NCBI GenBank assembly: GCA_963576475.1
Contig: OY754978.1
Location: forward strand, 1,351,364 to 1,415,363
Length of the DNA: 64,000 nucleotides
Reading direction: 5' to 3'
DNA from: Molanna angustata
Lineage: Eukaryota; Arthropoda; Insecta; Trichoptera; Molannidae
Below, piece by piece: positions 10,766-21,610 of the stretch. The notes under the pieces were generated by a model. The model ran no database searches. It saw nothing but the letters and a program-made list of their open reading frames with translations, and had not been told where the DNA came from. Within the stretch, counting starts at the first letter, position 1. Each line of letters starts with the position of its first letter. The position numbers were made by a program, and so were the translations under genes.

Positions 10766-11229
10766 AAATCAACAAAAGAAAAAAAATAATGATACCTATT
10801 AAAAAAACTAGCTCTAAAAATAGTTTACATACGATTATATTCAATTTCAATAATTATCCAAATAGAGATTTGTCAAAAAGAAATAGCCTCAACCAACCGG
10901 AGTAAAGTAAATTTATTTCATTTTTGCATTGTTTAATATCAATAGTTTTAAATGACCAATCACAAGAACCTGTAAGCTCCTCCTACATAATTAATCTATA
11001 AATATAAGTAAAATTAGTCAAAATAGTCAAAAGCTAGTTAATGCCCTAACAAGGCGAAATAGGCCTATCGCGCAGAATAAAATTAATGTAGAATCAAAAA
11101 GTCTTTACTTTTAATTATATATATAATTTATATACGATTTCAAATAAACCAGGACATTAAATAAAATTAAAATATTTTACATGAAGTGAGATTAAATAAA
11201 AAATATACTGTAAATAAAAAAAAAATAAC
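10766..11229. other. Nothing recognised
   Basis: A-rich noncoding DNA with many short AAAT/AAAA runs. Confidence 0.5.
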
Positions 11230-11757
11230 CGTTGAAATCACATTCAAGAGCTGTGTCAGAGAAAAGAGCTCTCTGAGAGGCATCTCACACTCAGGTCATC
11301 TGGATCACAGAGTAACAACTCCCTAAAGGAGCTGGACTCGGCTCACACAATCGAGTCAACGAAGCGGCTTACTATGACCGATGCTTTGGTGTGAGTGGTG
11401 CAATTAAGTGGAATGCACTGCCTCCATATGTCCGCAGTGCTCAAAGCATGAGCACTTTCACTAAAGGACTGAAAACGGCTGTATTTCGTAGAGCAGCACA
11501 TACATAAATAAACTATATCGACCTTAAGTTTGGCGTAGTATTTAGTCAGTGACGTCTCTGCAATGCAATTGCTAACTCCAGTGAGGTTAAGAGTTAGTAT
11601 TTAGTTACCTAGGACTGTGCATTCGAGTCTATGTCTTCATTACATACATAGTCTGACCTTTTAGTGAGTTGTTGATGATGAATGAATGCTGAAGAATACA
11701 TGTCATGTTACATAAGGGGCACAGCTTGATGGTATATCAAAATAAATGTATGTATAC
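11230..11757 (+). pseudogene. L2/CR1-like LINE C-terminus and 3' end
   Basis: The plus strand from about 11355 to a TAA at 11505-11507 reads AYYDRCFGVSGAIKWNALPP, YVRSAQSMSTFTKGLKTAVF and RRAAHT. The pattern F-x-V-x-G-A-x-x-W-N-x-L-P, then S-x-x-x-F-K/T-x-x-L-K-x-x-x-F, is the classic end of CR1/L2-type ORF2 proteins. The polymerase is missing. The 3' region ends near 11757 with AATAAATGTATGTAT. Confidence 0.75.
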
Positions 11758-12529
11758 CTATAGAAAATGTGTGTGGATATAGTTGTGCCAAATGATTTGA
11801 TCTTGTCCTAGATTCGTCTATTACTAATTTTATTATCGGTACCTATGTATGTATATGTATATCGGTCAGGTCAGGTAATGTCATGTACAATAGTGTAGTG
11901 TAGTGTAGTGTAGAAGTAGAGAACTATCGCACTATGGTGTGGCAAGCATACCAGTTCTGTACCGATCTGTTATGGGCGTGTGTCTACGTATATTATACAT
12001 ACTTGTATCCGCTTTGTAGGTATAGTATGTACATATTATATTATCATTGTGGTCTAGTGACGTAGTTTGATTTGTGACTACCAACTATCGCGGTGACGTA
12101 ACTCGATCGTCACCACTGTGACGTCCAAATTGTCTTTATCTATTGTCGAATTTTTACTCTCGTGGTATTGTTGATATTGAAGCTGAGCATAGTATGGCTT
12201 CTTCGTCAACTGTCAAATTATATAATTTGGGTTTGTTGTTTTGTAAAGCTTCGCGTTTGGGCTGCTTGGACTTGTGATGTACAAATTGAAATTGTCAAAA
12301 TTCAGTAAACAAAATATCGCAAGTATGATACGATATTTTAGTTATTAAAGTTGTAAAAACTCTCACAATGTCGGGCACAATGTTTATTAGTGGCGCGAAA
12401 ATAAAATTAATCAACAAAAGATGCACCCTCGCAATTATTGTGAGTGTGCTGTCTGGTCTGTATGGGTTAATTGTAAGGAAAGTTGCTTCGGCGATTTTAG
12501 CCTTTTTTAACATACAGTTATAGTTAACG
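11758..12529. other. Nothing recognised; short (TAGTG)n run
   Basis: 11891-11913 is a pentanucleotide run of four to five TAGTG units. The rest is noncoding. 12060-12130 has several GTGACG words. A minus-strand frame of 114 codons overlaps 12295-12639 but resembles nothing. Confidence 0.45.
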
Positions 12530-12660
12530 TAAAACAACTTGAACCAGTCACGCGGGTGCGTAGATCGTAAATTTGTGAATTTTTTGCTTTTGTTTGGTAT
12601 ATGTGTGCAAACCTCCCCCTCCACGGTGAAAAGATTCAAGGAGTTTGGTGGAATCTATAT
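12530..12660. repeat. Dispersed repeat F, copy 1
   Basis: Shares CTTGAACCAG, CGGGT, GTAAATTTGTG, TTTTTGCTT, GTGCAAA and CTCC-(A/T)-CGG-GAAA in the same order with 48910-49035. At the 48.9 kb copy the ends form an inverted repeat (CGCCAAATATCTTGA / TCAAGATATTTGGCG). Confidence 0.5.
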
Positions 12661-13199
12661 ACTATACCTTTATTTTGAATATCTTTAAATATTTTACGTT
12701 TTCTTATAGTCTCCCTTTGTCGATATTTTCTAAAAATCAGAGATTATGAGAATGAATGAATTGTGTATGAGTGAGTTGAATCAACACGGAATGACTCGAG
12801 TGTCTGTCTGCAATGTTTGTTTCACCACGTAGAATTAAACCGCTTATCACTTTATACACGTCTTGTTTTTGTAGTTGTAATTATATTTTTATTGTTTATT
12901 GTACTTGTGTCGTGATTTTTACCCACGAATCAATTGTTTTAACCTGGCTTCTCGAGCGTGAATCTAATTTATTATTCTTTATTTTCTCTACATTTGTGTC
13001 CTTCATTCTTTAAGTGAAATGTGCGGCGATGCTCCAAATTGAGCAGAATAAAAAAAATACTTTTATTGTGTAAATTAAATATTTTTTACACGATGAATCG
13101 GACTTATTGCCCTTACGAAATTTCTGCCAGTCAACCACACCAATAAAAACATTAGTAGCAAGTAATAAAAAATACTAAACGGCAACAACATAAAACTAG
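12661..13199. other. Nothing recognised
   Basis: AT-rich noncoding DNA. A 66-codon plus frame at 12813-13013 has no recognisable features. Confidence 0.5.
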
Positions 13200-14136
13200 T
13201 GGGTTGTGGCCAACGCTAAATCTTTATTTTACATCGACACACCTAGGACTAATTACTCACGCAATTCATTTGTTAATAGAGCATGTTATTGTTACTATAA
13301 AAACTGTATGAGTGACCCTAGGCTTGATATTTTAACGTCTAGTCTCTATACATACAGAAAATGTTTAATGGAGATGGTTAAATTTTAATTGTGTTTTGGG
13401 TATGCCTGCGCTGGGACTGGTCTTTCGATTGACCCAACGAAGGGAGCTAATCCATCTCCTCTCCTTCGTCTCCCCTCGCTGACCCTTCCCTATATCCTAA
13501 ACCGTCTTGCAATGCTATATGTAGTTTCAATAGTTTGTTTTTAATAAACTCAAACATTTTATTCATAATACTAAATAAGAACATTGTAATTGGCGCTATG
13601 AATAATTGTAATTTTTATACTATTTTTAAATAAAACTTAAAGCTGTAATGCTCATTCAAATAATAAAATAACAAAATAAATCCCTCACTAACAAGTCATT
13701 CTATAAAGTATTCAAATTTTATATGGAAAATATTCAGCATTTTCATGATATGAGTTTGTTAAATTATATTTTATTTAAATATTTTATCATGCAAACATTT
13801 TATGAAACTGATGTCCCTTTTTACCTATTTGAAAATAAATTTACAGTTTAGTTTCCTGTGTTTGGGGTCACATTGAAATATTTTATAGTTAAAATTTTAT
13901 AGATAAAAATTAATTTGAAAGGAATCGAATGAGTACATTAGTCTATAATCGATGAAGTATAATAAACACTGAGCACATAGTGCACAGCACACATTCACAC
14001 ACAGATACATTGTGATGAAACTTCCAGAATACAATCTCAGCATGATACCTACTAGTTGGTAATCTGCAATAAAAATAGCCTTAAAATTTGCGAAATCAGA
14101 ACTCCCCACTATATCCCCTCGCGTTAGTGAGGATTA
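13200..14136 (-). mobile_element. Unclassified repeat G, copy 2, with internal insertion
   Basis: This is the reverse of the 5730-6767 copy. GGGTTGTGGCCAACGC starts at 13201 and ACTCCCCACTATATCCCCTC lies at 14101-14120. Compared with copy 1, about 460 bases (13217-13679) are inserted immediately inside the GTTGGCCAC end. That insert has no recognised homology except a GC-richer patch at 13400-13510. Confidence 0.7.
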
Positions 14137-14230
14137 AAAAATCATCAACAATAAAAAATAAAGTGGTGAAATAAAAAGATGGAATACAAAAGAATAAAAG
14201 ATATGTGAATAGAAATTGTGACTTCAGAAG

Positions 14231-14246
14231 GTTAGGTTAGGTTAGG
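14231..14246. repeat. Short interstitial TTAGG run
   Basis: Three perfect TTAGG units, the canonical insect telomere repeat, at 14232-14246. This is too short to be meaningful beyond chance or a small repair insertion. Confidence 0.6.
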
Positions 14247-14602
14247 TGTCATGGTCTTTATCAACAACTTTCAGACTATTGTGACAAGTTACATAATATA
14301 TTATGACAACGTTTTCATTTCTTTTGATTTCAAAATCTTATCCGTCGTTCGGTATAGTAGTTATTCAGTTGTACAAATTGTACAGTAGGTACCTATATTA
14401 TAGTATCTACAGTAAGTATGGGTGTTAAAAACGTTGTTAGACAAGTGTTCCTAAATTCCCCAATGGAGTGGAATGAAGTCCTTGACAATCAGTCACGTAT
14501 TGTACGTATTTTCCTCTCAGTTCATAGCTCATGTAACAATGTCTCCTTTTTATGTACCTATATCTCAGTCAGATTTTGTCGTTCATTTTTGAGAGGAAAC
14601 TC

Positions 14603-14804
14603 TTAGGCTGAGTTGTTTCAACAAAAGTATCAGTAGGTAATAGTATAGTTAAAATACTTTGATTTCATAAAATTGTTCAAAATTGTGCCGTTCTACGGTA
14701 TTCGATTTCAATGAAACAACCAAAATATTGCACAACTTTATGAAATCAAAGTATTTTAACTATACTTTTTCTTTAAAATCTTTGTTCCAGAAACACAACC
14801 TTAA
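14603..14804. mobile_element. Fold-back MITE H, copy 1 (Harbinger-like)
   Basis: The long inverted arms contain TAGTTAAAATACTTTGATTT and its complement near 14650 and 14755. The outer ends are GGCTGAGTTGTTTC and GAAACACAACC, each flanked by TTA. A 3-base TTA duplication is typical of PIF/Harbinger MITEs. Copy 2 is at 19145-19342. Confidence 0.75.
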
Positions 14805-15003
14805 TGTATCTTAAAATTTGAAATATCTTACGTGGAAAGTGTATGTGGAAAGAAACAGCTCATGCTGGTCATTTTTGAAGTCAATTTTAAGACTTTTTAA
14901 GTTAAGCCATCGCGTCGTATATCTCTTTGTTGAAAGCACAGCTTTTAATCAAGAGGTGAGTTCAGTTTGCCCGAATTGATATCAAAGGTAATAAAAATCA
15001 TGA

Positions 15004-15194
15004 TCAGGGGGGAAAGTCTGGTCAATCGTCGAAATCAAAACCCTCGTGATTACCCATATCATGGATATAATTATATTTGGAGTTCTATAACATCTTAAGA
15101 TATTATAGAACTTCATATACCTAATAATTATATCCATGATATGGGTAATCATGAGGGTTTTGATTTCGCCGGTTAATCAGACTTGCCCCCCAGG
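15004..15194. mobile_element. Hairpin MITE J, copy 1
   Basis: A nearly complete palindrome. CAGGGGGGAAAGTCTGGTC pairs with GACTTGCCCCCCAG, AAATCAAAACCCTCGTGATT with AATCATGAGGGTTTTGATTT, and CCATATCATGGATATAATTA with TAATTATATCCATGATATGG, closing on a TTCTATAA...TTATAGAA loop. There is no coding capacity. Other copies: 32424-32613, 37738-37856, 49566-49760, 51937-52084. Confidence 0.85.
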
Positions 15195-15570
15195 TTGGTC
15201 TCGAATTTGTTTATGAATAAAAATACCTTAAATATATACATGACCTGTATATTATTATTTTATTATTACTCTCCACAGCTATGGAATATTATATAGTCGT
15301 GAATTCACAATTTTCAAGTTATTTTTTATATCAATTTCTCAACGGGTATCATGTAGAGAGTGCATACTTTGAGATTCGTCGTGATGTTTTTTGTGTGCAT
15401 GCCGTAATCCGTATGCCATTGTCCTCTTTACAGCCCAAACTGAAAGGCCGATGAACTTCATATTGATACCATATGTCTGAAGTACATTAACTTAGAGCTG
15501 ATTAGTTTTCCATAGACAACCGTTCATTTTTTGTCTATGATTTCACCTGTTAAAATTAAAAAATGCTCTC
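15195..15570. repeat. Repeat K, upstream part
   Basis: Contains TTTCTCAACGGGTATCATGT, which recurs as CTCAACTGGTATCGTGTAGA at about 15928 and at 34557. Also holds CTTTACAGCCCAAACTG...TTCATATTGATA, echoed in reverse at 20816-20905. The unit therefore appears internally duplicated. No protein. Confidence 0.5.
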
Positions 15571-15990
15571 ATGGTCTGGAAAATCGAAATTTTCTTATTT
15601 TACATGAATTTTTGATACCACAGAAATAAACTCTTCAAAAGTGTGTTCAGTGTAGGTTGACAACCTCGGGAAAATTAAATTATCGACTTCATATTGATAT
15701 TGTATGTGTTTCTTTAGAAAACTGATTTTTTTTACTCTCCACTACTATGAATGTAAGTAATAGTATTCATCTACATACTATCATGCCATCTTCCTCGTGG
15801 AGTAGGTAGAGAGAACCAAACACCGTATTCTTCTATCTTGACACATATCCATCATCTCATCAACATTTATGCATCGTCTCATTCATGATCGTCTATTGTT
15901 AAAGCAATTTTTTTCATCAATTACTCAACTGGTATCGTGTAGAGGGTACATACTATGTGTTTTTGTGTGTATGGTATATTATGAAAACTT
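15571..15990. mobile_element. Non-autonomous repeat K carrying an RTE 3' end, copy 1
   Basis: Collinear with 34229-34605: both start GGTCTGGAAAATCGA, share ACTTCATATTGATATTGTAT and TTTTTACTCTCCACT, and then continue into an antisense RTE 3' end at 15780-15895 (GGTAGAGAGAACC, TCTATCTTGACAC, CATCTCATCAACATT). The junction is the same in both copies, so the RTE piece was part of the unit when it was copied. Confidence 0.65.
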
Positions 15991-17129
15991 TTGTCGTCGG
16001 GGAAACTAATACTTGTTTAAGAATCTAATAGAAATGTACTTAACGAAAATGCATTAAGGGATTGTCAACCTTTCAAGAAGAAAAAATGTTCACTTACTAC
16101 GTAGTGGAGAGTTATGTGTTGGCTACAACCCATTTGTTTATAGACGTTGTTATCCCAGATTCGTAATTTCTGCCTAATACTACTTAATTTCTTTAGGGGT
16201 TAGGCATCTCTCATTCTTTATATGTGACCAAGTATTTCCTTTTTTTTTACTTTCCTGTTGCATTGCTTTTTTGATACTATTTTTAAGTACTTTGACGATG
16301 TTAATTATAGGTCTGTATATTCTTTAGGATTCGTTGTGTATAAAGAAGTTTTATTTCCCTAATGAGTATCATATTATATTAAGTTTGTCTAAGGTTGTAA
16401 TTCAATATTTGTATGTACCGTTGTATAAATATGTAAGTACCCATCTACTGTGTCGTATTTACGTGAGGGTACGTGGAACAATGATGGATGTTTTTTTTTT
16501 GGTGTGGGAAAAGGCTTCTTTGCGATGAGAGTATGTTCAAAACGTGACTTTGAATACTAAGAGACAATTAAAATATTGTTCCCTTATGCCTACCTGGATA
16601 CAACTATATAAAACTAAAGATTTTTTTTTTGGAACACGTATAATATTGTAAGATTTGCGTATCGTACTTTTTCGAGACGAGTAAATAGTTACTAATATCG
16701 TGTAATAGTCTTATACATGTTTCAGTTTGATTTCATTTTACGTATTTTCATCGAAATTATTGTCATTTGAAGGTAATAAATCTTTGTAGATTTTATATCA
16801 GTGATATGATTTATATATAACAAAACAAAGTAGGTAAATGAGAAATTTTGAATGATATTTTTATCAATAAAGTATGTTGTAAAGCATATGGAAGAAAACA
16901 AATTTATAGTCCACACTATGTCCGATTCTGATTCGTTTCAGAGTACGAAAACGTCTGTAACTAACGGGCGACCATGGATAAAAGGATTTTGTTCGCGCGG
17001 TGTGACGTAATGAGTCCCGTATAAATGCATGCACCTTTTTTACATTTCTCATGTACTAAAATTCAGACGAATAAATTTAGACGAATCAGAATTGGACATA
17101 ATATGTTTTTAAAATAAAATTCTGACACC
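15991..17129. other. Nothing recognised
   Basis: AT-rich. 16085-16135 repeats the end words of G (GTAGTGGAGAGTTATG, GTTGGCTACAACCCAT). 16915-17050 is GC-richer, with CATTACGTCACACCGCGCG on the minus strand reading into CAAAATCC; it may be an unrecognised repeat. Confidence 0.4.
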
Positions 17130-17230
17130 TTTTATTAAACCATCGTAAGAGCAGGTGACAATTAAAACTAGAGACTGGGCAAAAATTTGTTTTAATTGTC
17201 GCCACCTTTGATAATGGTTCAACCGTCATT
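17130..17230. mobile_element. Small hairpin element
   Basis: TTAAACCATCGTAAGAGCAG and GGTGACAATTAAAAC (17136-17172) pair with GTTTTAATTGTCGCCACC and the following TGATAATGGTTCAA (17190-17224) across a short loop. MITE-like; only one copy was noticed. Confidence 0.55.
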
Positions 17231-17606
17231 ACTTTGATTATAATTATTTTTAATATTTCATCTATTATAATATTGATAGCTCTGACCTTCGGCGACTCAA
17301 AGTCGCAAATGTAGACAATCTAAAATCTTTTATCTTCCTCGATGCAATACAAACTCGAAAAAGCACTTTTCACTTGCCTATAGATCAACAACCTCCTTCA
17401 ACTCAAACTTGACATTTTTAATTTAACTGTACAAGAAATCAAACAAGTATGGAATACCAACCATTTCATACACTCAACAGATGACTTTTACTCCTTTATA
17501 CTCCTTTTCTTTTTCACCTTATTCTCTGTCTCCATTTCCTCTCAATCTTTTGTTCTTACCACCCTTCAGCAAAGTGCACATTGTGACTGACAATACTTTA
17601 ATTAAT

Positions 17607-18353
17607 ACATACATACATACCATCACGCCGTTTCCCTATTTGGGGTAGGCAGAGAGAACCGAACGCCAGACTCTTCTATCTTGACATACCTGTTTTGCCT
17701 CATTTACATTCATACATCGCGTCATACATGCTCTCCTATTGTTCTGACTTCGTATGTTCCCCTCTTTCAAAATCTCATTTATATGATCATGCCAGCTCTT
17801 TCTCGGACGACCCTTACATCTCATCCCACTCTTTTCAGCCTTGTATACTTTCTATGTCAGTCGTTCATCGTTCATTCTCTCTACATGTCCGAACCATCGC
17901 AAAGCATTTATCTTCATTCTACTCAAAATATCCCTTTCAATCTTACATTCTCTTCTGATATCTTGATTCCTTATCCTATCATAAATTGTTTTACCACACA
18001 TTCGTCTTAGGGACCTCATTTCCACAGCGTTAATTTTACTTTCATGCGTCTTCTGCCATACCCATGTCTCACTTGCATACATTATGGTTGGAACGACAAT
18101 AGCGTTGTGCACAGCGAGTTTTGCTGGCCTTGAAATAATTGGGTCAGCCATTATTGTTCTTAATGCACCATTTACTCTATTTGCTGCCGTTACCCTTCTT
18201 TCTATATCCTTTTCCAATTTTCCATCACGCTGAAACATACTTCCTAGATACACATATTCATCCACTTGTTCTAGTAGTTCATTATTAACTCGTATCTCGC
18301 ATATTGTTCGTCTTTCGCTCTTCTCAAATACCATTACTTTAGACTTAGCTCCT
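17607..18353 (-). pseudogene. RTE-clade LINE, best-preserved 3' fragment
   Basis: One minus-strand frame runs from about 18353 to about 17636 and is interrupted only by a TAG at 17849-17851. The TAG replaces a lysine-type codon in ERLT-x-KVYKAEKSG. In order: VMVFEKSERR and a YVYLGSMFQRDGKLEKDIER segment of the reverse transcriptase; then PAKLAVHNAIVVPTIMYASE with TWVWQKTHESKINAVEMRSL; then NALRWFGHVERMNDERLT; then GRPRKSWHDHINEILKEGN; and the cysteine motif NNRRACMTRCMNV...CQDRRVWRSVLSAYP. The catalytic palm (YADD box) and endonuclease are missing. The 3' end is the (ATGT)n tail at 17607-17620. ACTTTAATTAAT (17595-17606) and ACTTAATTAAT (18354-18364) flank it as a target-site duplication with a one-base indel. 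Confidence 0.9.
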
Positions 18354-18364
18354 ACTTAATTAAT

Positions 18365-19144
18365 CAGTGGAATATTTTAATTTTGTCTACCTTTATCTGT
18401 CTTATTTTACTGTACATACTTTTAATTTAAAACTATTAATATTCCTAAATATAAATAAAATAAAAATTTAACATTTGTTATGAATGTCTAGGTTGTAGTC
18501 TAACTAATGTTTTATCTTTATCATACGTTGATTGTCGCCTACAAGTACACTTTTTGACCATATATACCAACATAGTACCTATATTGAACATATTATCAAA
18601 TGCACAACACATTTTTGTCCTTTTCTTGTTCAGAAAGATATTTATTTACACATAATTAGTTTTTTTACCACATTACCAATATTCTCAGCTCACATGCTTT
18701 CGTTTTTTTATTCGAATAATATTTCCTACTTTTTCTCAAATTCGACCGCTGTTTCATTTGATTAAATCATTACTTTAATTTTAAAATGCTCCATTAATGT
18801 AAAAAAATGTAACTGCGTAAAGAGTAGGTTCATATTCTGTATTGTATTTCAAACACTTTCTTATCCTCTGAGTCTAATGACAATTTCTCTCAACTTCACA
18901 GCTTTACCAGTCCAATGAAACATGAGTCGCGTGAAAAATGGCAATTGGAGAATTGTAATTTAAGAAGAAGAAAAACACAAGAGTTATTCAAATAAATAAT
19001 GAAATCAGTGAGCACATACTTTGACTTTTGAGATGTTTTTATTTAGTAAATGCTATGTAGTATTCATAGAGTAAGGAATATATTAGAATTGTAATCTATA
19101 TATGACGAATTATAGTATCTATTTTTTGTTAATATCAGCAGGAA
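18365..19144. other. Nothing recognised
   Basis: AT-rich noncoding DNA. A 77-codon plus frame at 18532-18765 is low complexity. Confidence 0.5.
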
Positions 19145-19342
19145 GCTGGGTTGTTTCAACATAAGTATCAATAACAGTAAAGTTAAAATACTTTGATTTC
19201 ATAAAATTGTTCAAAATCGCGTCGTTTAACGGCGGTATTAAATTTCAATGAAACACTCAAAAATATTAAATAATTTTATGAAATCAAAGTATTTTAACTA
19301 TAGGTACGTATACCTACATATCTTTGTTTGAGAAACACAGCC
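19145..19342. mobile_element. Fold-back MITE H, copy 2
   Basis: Same arms as 14603-14804: GTTGTTTCAAC, GTTAAAATACTTTGATTTCA, TAAAATTGTTCAAAAT, and the complement ending GAGAAACACAGCC. The right flank is TTA as in copy 1; the left flank duplication is not clear. Confidence 0.75.
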
Positions 19343-19494
19343 TTAGTGGTGTATAAAGTTATTTTTGATTGAAATATTGTGAACTTAGATCTACTTTTCA
19401 ATTTGATGGCCTAACTACTATTTTTAAGTGATTTTTAAAAATTAAAGTCATTGTGAAAATAACATACATTCCTTAAGTATCAATTCTTGTGATA

Positions 19495-19602
19495 TAGGCG
19501 AAACCGCCTGAGGCAGCTAGGGTGGGGTTCAAACTCGCCATCACTGGATTATTAATTCAGTGCGATACTCGCTCTGCCACTGGTCCATCTAAATTTTAGT
19601 TA
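19495..19602 (-). mobile_element. tRNA-like SINE fragment (family T)
   Basis: On the minus strand: GGACCAGTGGCAGAGCGAGT (box A-like), AATTAATAATCCAGTG (anticodon-arm-like), GGCGAGTTTGAACCCCACC (box B-like). The equivalent segment at 52752-52870 has TAGTAATCCAGTAGGTAGTT and GAATTAGAATCCTGCC at the same spacing. Confidence 0.55.
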
Positions 19603-20147
19603 AGATACCATTTTAATTAAGTATTCTTTCAATATTACTGGATTGTCGAACTTATTACTAAATCCTGTGCCATTTGACGTTAAGACACCATTCGGTACAT
19701 GATTTGTAGTGTCTCGTTCATCCTATGTTAGTCAGTTTGTATATGCCTAATATGTTTGATTGGTCCCCCCCCCCCCTTATAACTTTTGTGAAGCCATCAT
19801 TGATTGGTATTTTTGTGTTCCTCCCAAAGGTGGTATGCTGGACCCGGGCAGGAGGTCTCACCTGCCCTACCTTCAGTTGCGCCTCTGGATGTATCGTACG
19901 TCAGAATTGATGATACTATATACCTACTTGTTACATTATATACCTACATTACTGCTACCGTACGGTGATTCTTGCCTGCCTCGTCTCCTCCCTGTTACAC
20001 TGATTTTTTTTAATAGTAACAAAATTTTATGTTAAAATTAACCAAACCAACAAATTTTGGTTTTGTGCACGTAGCTAAACAGTACAGTCATAAATATATA
20101 AACCTTTATTACTGATAAAAAAAGTTTAGCTAAAACGCAGGTAGACA
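19603..20147. other. Nothing recognised; C-run
   Basis: 19765-19776 is a run of about eleven cytosines followed by TTATAACTTTTG, which resembles the CCCC/TTATAACTTTTGATCC junction of the HINE family but does not continue into it. 19830-19890 is GC-richer (ACCCGGGCAGGAGG...CACCTGCCC). No gene was seen. Confidence 0.45.
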
Positions 20148-20524
20148 GTTTATTTATTTATTTTTACTTTTTTACATAATACAGAACAATAATGCAATAG
20201 TGTAACACTAGTATAATTTATTATAAAACATAGAAATATTAGTATGCTGGCACCGACAAAATGCTCCAAGAGGACACATAATTAAACCATGAACAAGGGG
20301 CTACTCAAGACATGTACCTAATACGTTCTAATCTTGGCTTAATCCTAAAAATTTATACCCTCGATCATAATCTTATCTTAACCTCCCTAAACATTTAATC
20401 ATAATAAAAGTAAATATCAACTTTTAGTCAGAAATTGTCATTAATTGTTGCATATTTTTTTTTGTTCCGTTGTCGTAATATTTTTTCAGTTTTCAGTGTA
20501 CCCTGATAACCAATATACCTATGT
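20148..20524 (-). mobile_element. Probable LINE 3' tail
   Basis: Plus-strand TTATTTATTTATTTTTAC is the complement of a TAAA-type tail, followed by A-rich sequence typical of the minus-strand LINE ends in this window. No reading frame remains. 20260-20285 (GCACCGACAAAATGCTCCAA) is a block I cannot place. Confidence 0.4.
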
Positions 20525-20815
20525 TAACCATGCATATCATCAAAGCATATCCCATAATGCATCGTGTACAGAGACAGGCGTGTGGGTGTGTATCTATTTA
20601 TAAAATGAAGCTCGAAATATGCGTGTATCCCCACACACCATACTCGTCTCACAAAAAATGCACTACATTCAGAATGGGTGGGTGAATCTCATTGCTGAAA
20701 TATGCGAGATGTTATTTTGCCTCCTGTATTTTCGATTTCATCCGGGTATTGCAGGACATCCGAAATATATAGAAAAGTGTGGAAGCACTATTCTAAGCCG
20801 CTAACTCACAGATAA
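20525..20815 (-). mobile_element. SINE-like family C, copy 3
   Basis: Longer copy in reverse orientation. From the 3' end it has GCATATCCCATAATG, TGGGTGTG, TATAAAATGAAGC, CACACACCATACTCGTCTCA, AAATGCACTACATTCAGAAT and GGGTGG, GAGATGTTATTTTGCCTCC, TATAGAAAAGTGTGGAAGCA and CTATTCTAAGCCG. It aligns throughout with 51303-51605. Confidence 0.7.
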
Positions 20816-21009
20816 AAGTTATTGCATCGATGTAATTTCACATTGTCAATATGAAATCGATTAAAATTACAGTTTGGGCTGTAAAGAACACCTACAACAT
20901 CAAAACAAAACTCATAGTATGATTACTGTATATACGAGTACAGAGTACATCCTTGACTTGATCTTTAGTTAGCGAAATTTCAACTTTTCTTTTACACACT
21001 ACCTATTTG
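20816..21009. repeat. Repeat K fragment (reverse)
   Basis: 20830-20905, read in reverse, gives TTCTTTACAGCCCAAACTG and TTCATATTGACA, matching 15425-15470. Confidence 0.45.
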
Positions 21010-21011
21010 GG

Positions 21012-21303
21012 ATTAAAAATCTTCTTCTTTGGCTGGTCCTCTTCCCAGTTCATCTGGGGTCGGCCCTCCTGGTACGCAGTCTCCATGTCTTTCTGTCATG
21101 TGTCATCTCACTGGTCAGCTGGTCCTTCCTCAGATCTCTCTCAATACTCGTCCACCAGGTGGCCTGTGGACGGCCTCTAGCTCTGGGTGGTGTGGGAATA
21201 TTAAGGGCCACCCTGACCACGTGATCGTCTTCCCTTCTATTCACATGACCTTTCCACCGGAGTCTGGTTTCTTTCATTTTCTCCGGGATGGGCGCGACCC
21301 CTA
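21012..21303 (-). pseudogene. RTE-type LINE C-terminal fragment (third lineage)
   Basis: The minus frame reads APIPEKMKETRLRWKGHVNR, REDDHVVRVAL, PPRARGRPQATWWTSIERDL, LTSEMTHDRKTWRLRTRRAD and PR before a stop near 21050. The blocks R-L-R-W-x-G-H-V-x-R, R-G-R-P-x-x-T-W and D-R-x-x-W-R-x-R-x-R-R-A-D-P form the tail of RTE/BovB-like ORF2 proteins and differ from the 17.6 kb family. It ends at TCTTCTTCTTTGG on the plus strand. The plus-strand 91-codon frame over the same bases is its shadow. Short tails of the same kind occur at 35390-35480, 42215-42303 and 62486-62830. Confidence 0.8.
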
Positions 21304-21329
21304 AGCAAAAATATGTGAGAAATAAAATT

Positions 21330-21610
21330 GTAATATAACAAAGTCGCATATAAGAATAATCAATGCAGTTGATGTGAGGTCTTTGAGAAGGATTTCTAAA
21401 AGGACGATGCATGACAGAGAAAGAAATGAGGACACAAGGAACGAATGTAAGATAAACAAAGATGCTACAGAAGTAAAGTTTACACATTCAGATGATTTGG
21501 CCCACTGTGGAATAATGAACGAAGAACGCCTGCTGAAGAAAATGTCCGAGAATAGGATCGATCACAGTGATCGTATATTCATACACTCGTGGAACAGAAA
21601 GTGGTGAGAT
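21330..21610 (+). pseudogene. RTE-clade LINE fragment (17.6 kb family)
   Basis: The plus frame 21374-21607 begins VRSLRRISKRTMHDRERNED and TRNECKINKD, lacks the RK-stop seen in the 1.1 and 4.3 kb copies, then reads a decayed HSDDLAHCGIMNEERLLKKM. It covers only the middle of the 3' fragment. It abuts the 21.0 kb LINE tail in opposite orientation. Confidence 0.75.

Noticed and set aside
12295..12639. 114-codon minus-strand ORF
   Set aside because: No family resemblance, and its 5' part overlaps dispersed repeat F.
14231..14246. Possible interstitial telomere
   Set aside because: Only three TTAGG units, expected by chance in AT-rich DNA of this length.
21029..21304. 91-codon plus-strand ORF
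   Set aside because: Shadow of the minus-strand RTE-type tail with RLRWKGHV and RRADP motifs.
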